Shown here piece by piece: positions 60,089 to 64,000 of a stretch of DNA of 64,000 nt. The stretch covers positions 124,001-188,000 of the forward strand of contig NZ_JABELE010000004.1 in NCBI RefSeq assembly GCF_013009345.1. The letters are read 5' to 3'. Every line of letters begins with the position of its first letter. Position 1 is the first letter of the stretch. The DNA comes from Acinetobacter geminorum. GTDB lineage: Bacteria; Pseudomonadota; Gammaproteobacteria; Pseudomonadales; Moraxellaceae. The notes beneath the pieces are model-generated. The model was not told where the DNA came from. It worked only from the letters and a program-made list of their open reading frames with translations, and searched no databases. A program made the translations under genes and the position numbers.

Positions 60089-60571
60089 ATGAAATGGGAT
60101 GACATCGGTGATCAACCTTGTTCGGTTGCTCGTATGCTATCAGTGATTGGCGATCGATGGACGATGCTAATATTACGTAATGCTTTTATGGGAATACGCC
60201 GTTTTGACGATTTTCAAAAGTCATTAGGTGTCACTCGTCATGTCCTTTCGGATCGTTTAAAGCGGTTGGTTGAATATGAAATTTTAGTCAAAGCTCCTTA
60301 TTTTGATCGTCAGGAACGCTTTGAATATAAATTGACTGATAAAGGTTTTGAACTTTATCCAATTATTTTGTCTATGGCGAATTGGGCAGATAAATGGATG
60401 GATCAAGGCTTAGGCAAACCTTTAGAATATCGTCATAAAACTTGTGGTCATAAGTTTGAACCAGTCATGGTATGTTCGGTTTGCCGTGAACCTTTACATG
60501 CAAAACAAGTTCAAGTTTCAGCTGGGCCGGGTTATTTTGCATATATACAGCAAAAGCAGAAACAAGCTTAA
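60089..60571 (+). CDS. HxlR-family transcriptional regulator with C-terminal Cys cluster
   Basis: 160 residues. Winged-helix HxlR part: DQPCSVARMLSVIGDRWTMLILRNAFMG, FDDFQKSLGVTRHVLSDRLKRLVE, and the wing QERFEYKLTDKGFELYPI. Unlike the regulator at 6898-7365 it has an added C-terminal segment with His/Cys pairs (TCGHKFEPVMVCSVCREPLHA), which resembles a small zinc knuckle. It probably acts as a dimer and senses redox or metal. It is convergent with the MocR gene with 16 bases between them; its target is not apparent. Confidence 0.82.
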   Translation: MKWDDIGDQPCSVARMLSVIGDRWTMLILRNAFMGIRRFDDFQKSLGVTRHVLSDRLKRLVEYEILVKAPYFDRQERFEYKLTDKGFELYPIILSMANWADKWMDQGLGKPLEYRHKTCGHKFEPVMVCSVCREPLHAKQVQVSAGPGYFAYIQQKQKQA

Positions 60572-60587
60572 TTTCTCTTATTACCAG

Positions 60588-61979
60588 TCATGAAGACTCT
60601 TGTTGAATCGCATCAGCTAGAGTCTTATAGATGTGGTCATGATTTGACTGGGTTACATTAAAGCGGATGAATTGACCAGCATTAGAAGCTTGGCTAAACG
60701 CGTTTCCTGGCGCAAGAATAACCTGATGGTTAATACAGTATTTTGCAATTTCTGAAGCTTCAACTCCCTTTGGCAAATGACACCAAACAAAAATTCCCGC
60801 TTGTGGCTTAATCCATGGCTTTATACCCAATGGTTCAAGTTTAGTAATAGTATCGTGCATCGCTTTTGCTAAACGAACCTTTAGTAATTCTATATGTTTA
60901 CGGTACGAGCCATCTGTTAAAGCACTTAATAAAACTTCAGCTGACACGCCATTGTGAGAAAAGCTTGTGGCAATTTTCAGGTCTGTGAGCTGATCAATCC
61001 ATTCTAGTTTTGCAATGATATAACCACAGCGAATAGATGCTGATAACGTTTTAGAAAAACTTCCAATAAAGATTACACGTGAAAGATTATCCAAAGCAGC
61101 AAGTCGAGGAGCAGGGCTATATTCAAAGTCTGAGAAAATATCATCTTCAACAACAATCAAATTTGATTGTTCAATGAGTTTTAATAATTGATGCGCCGTA
61201 GAAAGAGAAAGTACTGCACCAGTTGGATTATGAATTCCTGAGTTGGTGATATAAAGACGTGGATTATAAGTTGCAATTGCTTCTTTAAATGCTTCTAAGT
61301 CAGGACCTGTTGGTGTGTAGGGAATACCAATAACCTTAACTTGATGAACTTTAAGTAATGCATGAAAGTTAAAATAACAAGGATCATCAATGAGAACGAC
61401 ATCATCGGGCTTTAGTAAAAATCGGCATACTAAATCAATCGCTTGAGTTCCTGAGTCTGTTAAAAGTACTTGATTAAGATTTGCATTGATACCTTTTGCT
61501 TGAGCGCGTCTTGCCAGTAAATCACGTAGAGCTGGTAGTCCTAATGGCGTTGAATAACCCATCAAACAATCATCTGGGCTCCTTGCAGCCGACCTTAATG
61601 CTTTACGAATACTGTCTAATGGCATCCATTCATCAGGTAACCAACCGCAACCGGGTTTAAAAACATCTGCTTTCGCCTCCAAAGATTGGCGTGAAATCCA
61701 TAATGGATCGACTGAACGATCTAATTTAGGACCTAATTCGCTTAAAGAAAGAGGGGCAAGCGGACCAACAATATAGAATCCAGACCCACTTCTTGATTCG
61801 ATTTTGCCTAGAGCAATTAATCTTTCATAGGCTTCTACAACCGTTGATACAGAAAAGCCAAGATTATTTGCTAACTTACGAACAGAAGGCAAGCGTGCTC
61901 CAGGCATTAAAGATCGATTTTTTATTTGTTGCTCAATCTCTGAAATGACAATTTCAATTTTGGTTTTGTTCTGGTTCAC
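60588..61979 (-). CDS. MocR-type GntR regulator with aminotransferase domain
   Basis: 463 residues. The N-terminal GntR winged helix (residues about 5-72: MPGARLPSVRKLANNLGFSV) is joined to a fold-type I aminotransferase-like domain with DDPCYFNFHALL, YITNSGIHNPTGAVLS, EDDIFSDFEYSP and the PLP-Lys segment IGSFSKTLSASIRCGYI. MocR proteins sense PLP and amino compounds and commonly regulate the divergent gene. That gene here is an EamA transporter, which makes it the likely target. The effector is unknown. Confidence 0.88.
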   Translation of the reverse strand: MNQNKTKIEIVISEIEQQIKNRSLMPGARLPSVRKLANNLGFSVSTVVEAYERLIALGKIESRSGSGFYIVGPLAPLSLSELGPKLDRSVDPLWISRQSLEAKADVFKPGCGWLPDEWMPLDSIRKALRSAARSPDDCLMGYSTPLGLPALRDLLARRAQAKGINANLNQVLLTDSGTQAIDLVCRFLLKPDDVVLIDDPCYFNFHALLKVHQVKVIGIPYTPTGPDLEAFKEAIATYNPRLYITNSGIHNPTGAVLSLSTAHQLLKLIEQSNLIVVEDDIFSDFEYSPAPRLAALDNLSRVIFIGSFSKTLSASIRCGYIIAKLEWIDQLTDLKIATSFSHNGVSAEVLLSALTDGSYRKHIELLKVRLAKAMHDTITKLEPLGIKPWIKPQAGIFVWCHLPKGVEASEIAKYCINHQVILAPGNAFSQASNAGQFIRFNVTQSNHDHIYKTLADAIQQESS

Positions 61980-62102
61980 TGACTTACAATCCGAACTGTA
62001 CTGGTTATTAATACATTACAGTTCTTTAAAATTGTACTGCTTTGTATCTGGTTTATTCACCTTAGCACAGCTTAAATTCTTCGTATAGTGACGGAGAAAA
62101 TT

Positions 62103-62966
62103 ATGAATAGGTTTATGAATGGCTGGGTGAATGGTTTTATTGGCGTGGCTATTTTTGCGGGATCACTACCAGCAACACGCGTAGCCGTAATGGGTTTCGA
62201 TCCTGGTTTTCTAACTGCGGCACGTGCGGCAATTGCAGGTATTTTAGGCCTTATTCTTATTTTGGTTTTAAAACAAAAAAAACCAGCCAAGCAAGATTGG
62301 TGGCCTCTTGCCATCGTTTCTTTAGGTGTGGTGATAGGTTTTCCTCTATTTACAGCGCTTGCTCTGCAATACATGAATGCAGTTCATTCAATCGTTTTTA
62401 TTAGCCTTTTACCTCTCGCAACTGCAATATTTGCTGTGTTAAGAGGCGGTGAAAAACCGAATCAATTTTTCTGGATATTTGCAGTCTTAGGGAGTGCGGT
62501 TGTCTTCACTTATATGTTTTTGATTTCTGGTGATACCTCACTTGGGATAGGAGACTTTTATATGTTGATGGCGATCATTTTTTGTGGCTTTGGCTATGCA
62601 GAAGGCGGTGTACTTTCAAAAAAAATTGGTGGATGGCAGGTCATTTGTTGGGCGCTTATTTTGTCACTACCTTTTATGCTATTTTTGACTATTTTCTATA
62701 TGCCAGCTTCATTTCAGAACATATCTACATCAGCTTTAGTAGGTCTTATTTATGTGTCTTTATTTAGTATGCTGATTGGTTTCTTCTTTTGGTACAAAGG
62801 GCTTGCGCAAGGAGGAATTGCTGCGATTAGCCAACTACAACTCTTGCAACCTTTAATGGGATTAGGTATTGCTGCGGTCTTGTTACACGAACAAGTAAGT
62901 TGGTCAATGTTGGTGGTTACAGCAGCAACAATTTTATGCGTCGCTGCTGCCAAGAAATTTACTTAA
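62103..62966 (+). CDS. EamA/DMT-family transporter
   Basis: About 287 residues with 10 predicted membrane helices in two EamA repeats (FAGSLPATRVAVMGFDPGFL, ARAAIAGILGLILIL in the first; YVSLFSMLIGFFFWYKGLAQ and LLQPLMGLGIAAVLLHE in the second). Such transporters usually export amino acids or metabolites. The start at 62103 has ACGGAGAA just upstream. It is divergent from the MocR regulator across about 120 bases, and its stop lies 2 bases from the convergent tusE stop. Confidence 0.87.
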   Translation: MNRFMNGWVNGFIGVAIFAGSLPATRVAVMGFDPGFLTAARAAIAGILGLILILVLKQKKPAKQDWWPLAIVSLGVVIGFPLFTALALQYMNAVHSIVFISLLPLATAIFAVLRGGEKPNQFFWIFAVLGSAVVFTYMFLISGDTSLGIGDFYMLMAIIFCGFGYAEGGVLSKKIGGWQVICWALILSLPFMLFLTIFYMPASFQNISTSALVGLIYVSLFSMLIGFFFWYKGLAQGGIAAISQLQLLQPLMGLGIAAVLLHEQVSWSMLVVTAATILCVAAAKKFT

Positions 62967-62968
62967 TT

Positions 62969-63280
62969 TTATAAACAATTTGCTGGTTTAGGAATCCCTG
63001 CTAAACGACTTAAGTGACGCGCCACTAAACCAGTATTAAATTTTTGCTGTAAAACAGCATTATTAATATCTGGACTGACGGTTTTTATTAAGAATTTAAT
63101 CAGCGGGCGAGTTGCTGGAGAATGTCCAAACTGTTGATAAAACTGACGTACAGCCGCTAAAACTTCAAAATGCCAATCGGTGAGTTCAAGATCAAGCGAT
63201 TTGGCAAGTTCTTGGGCAACTTCAGGATTCCAGATTGTGTAATCAACCAAATGACCATCTTGGTCTAATTCTAAATTCAT
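62969..63280 (-). CDS. tusE: TusE/DsrC-family sulfur carrier
   Basis: 103 residues of the TusE/DsrC family: LDQDGHLVDYTIWNPEVAQE, LTDWHFEVLAAVRQFYQQF, SPATRPLIKFL, and the conserved C-terminal Cys in GIPKPANCL (residue 102), which accepts persulfide sulfur from TusBCD and passes it to MnmA for tRNA 2-thiouridine. It is the third gene of a tusC-tusB-tusE run, 17 bases after tusB. Confidence 0.9.
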   Translation of the reverse strand: MNLELDQDGHLVDYTIWNPEVAQELAKSLDLELTDWHFEVLAAVRQFYQQFGHSPATRPLIKFLIKTVSPDINNAVLQQKFNTGLVARHLSRLAGIPKPANCL

Positions 63281-63297
63281 GAAACTAGCCTAAATAA

Positions 63298-63582
63298 TTA
63301 TTTAAGAGAAATACAGCGATTAAACGTTAAAACCAGATCAGCAAATTGATCATAATCTAATACCTTCACCTGAGATAAAGTATCTGTATCAAGTAAGTCT
63401 TTTTCGATGCTTAAGCATGAAACAGATTCAAATGGTTGAATCATTTCAGCAGAAAGGTGTGCAACTGAATCACCCATAAAAACAACTTGATCACCTATCT
63501 GAAAAAGATAACTTAATTCATCAATAATCTTCGGCGTAGAATGGTAAGAAGATTGCACAAGATAAAGCGTTGACGGATTCAT
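63298..63582 (-). CDS. tusB: TusB/DsrH-family sulfur relay subunit
   Basis: About 94 residues, small and divergent: STLYLVQSSYHSTPKIIDEL, QVVFMGDSVAHLS and VLDYDQFADLVLTFNRCISLK. Size, position between tusC and tusE, and the C-terminal pattern fit TusB. The start at 63582 has AAAGGTG 8 bases upstream; the longer frame from 63606 overlaps tusC slightly and is less likely. Confidence 0.8.
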   Translation of the reverse strand: MNPSTLYLVQSSYHSTPKIIDELSYLFQIGDQVVFMGDSVAHLSAEMIQPFESVSCLSIEKDLLDTDTLSQVKVLDYDQFADLVLTFNRCISLK

Positions 63583-63599
63583 TAAACTTACACCTTTAT

Positions 63600-63950
63600 C
63601 TACCAATATAGAACATGATCAAAAGATTGAATGAACTCAGCATTCAACTGAACGAATTCAATCTCTTGTTCGGTTTTTTGTACAAGAGGATGCTGCTGAT
63701 TTTTACTTTCAATCAGAATAGGGCTCAAGTCGTAGAACTCAAAACTTTCGACCATATTTGAGGCCACTTTGAAAGCCTGACAAAACTGATCAAAACTCAA
63801 ATCATTTTGCAGAAGACTAAGAGCTGCATCTTTCAATAATACTTTGACTGGTGAGCCAAAGGTTGCTAAAACCATAGTAGCAGAAAGGCTTTCATTGATT
63901 TGAAGACTGGTTAAATTGGCTTGGCTTAAAATGACGAGTACAGATTTCAC
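63600..63950 (-). CDS. tusC: TusC/DsrF-family sulfur relay subunit
   Basis: 116 residues from a GTG at 63950 with AAAGG upstream. Features: LVILSQANLTSLQINESLSATMVLATFG, PVKVLLKDAALSLL and SPILIESKNQQHP, matching the DsrE-like fold of TusC. TusB, TusC and TusD form the hexameric sulfur-relay complex. tusD is expected just outside the window: a TTT-TAA at 64000-63995 on the minus strand could be its last codons. Confidence 0.83.
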   Translation of the reverse strand: MKSVLVILSQANLTSLQINESLSATMVLATFGSPVKVLLKDAALSLLQNDLSFDQFCQAFKVASNMVESFEFYDLSPILIESKNQQHPLVQKTEQEIEFVQLNAEFIQSFDHVLYW

Positions 63951-64000
63951 ACAATATACCTTTTAAAAGCAACAATCTAAGCAAACAAAGTAACTTAAAA

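Overview
The window reads as a chromosomal segment of an Acinetobacter, most likely of the A. baumannii/calcoaceticus complex. The support is AT-rich, gene-dense gammaproteobacterial DNA, a lone UmuC polymerase behind a site resembling the Acinetobacter UmuDAb operator, a Csu-type archaic pilus, a phosphocholine phospholipase C and the aroQ-accB-accC order. The species call is inference from gene content. I saw no rRNA, tRNA, CRISPR array, insertion sequence or intact prophage.

Layout. 1-15.3 kb: the 3' end of dnaX with a 13-copy hexanucleotide repeat; a tiny lipoprotein plus Tat-exported phospholipase C; a thioesterase/iron-dependent alcohol dehydrogenase pair; a YcgJ-family secreted protein; a divergent HxlR regulator and tautomerase; a run of LMW phosphatase, murB, a YdcF-type protein and an alpha/beta hydrolase; a lipoprotein; an exported Ntn-hydrolase; an FMN-binding glutamate-synthase-like protein. 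15.9-20.7 kb: a four-gene archaic chaperone-usher pilus operon (pilin, chaperone, usher, two-domain tip protein). 21.3-27 kb: an MFS transporter, a secreted hypothetical, aroQ-accB-accC and umuC.

27.3-38.9 kb: an iron-regulated siderophore locus that follows the staphyloferrin B gene order sbnA-B-C-D-(E+F)-G. Here E and F are fused into one 1175-residue protein. A TonB-dependent receptor follows, and no sbnH decarboxylase is present. Good Fur-box matches precede sbnA and the receptor gene. A candidate small RNA with its own terminator lies upstream of the locus.

39.5-49.5 kb: nitrate assimilation. nasT-nasS are divergent from nirB, a NirD-FAD reductase fusion, nasA and mobA. The intergenic region appears to hold two NtrC half-sites, a sigma-54 promoter, an ANTAR-type hairpin pair and a terminator, in that order. 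49.6-53.2 kb: an accessory island with three paralogous membrane/coiled-coil genes, one orphan gene and three decayed minus-strand reading-frame tails that resemble each other. 53.4-59.9 kb: a second molybdopterin oxidoreductase and the molybdenum cofactor operon moaA-moaD-moaE-moaCB-moeA behind a strong sigma-54 promoter match. The nitrate enzymes need this cofactor, so the two loci probably work together under nitrogen control. 60-64 kb: an HxlR regulator, a MocR regulator divergent from an EamA transporter, and tusC-tusB-tusE for tRNA 2-thiolation.
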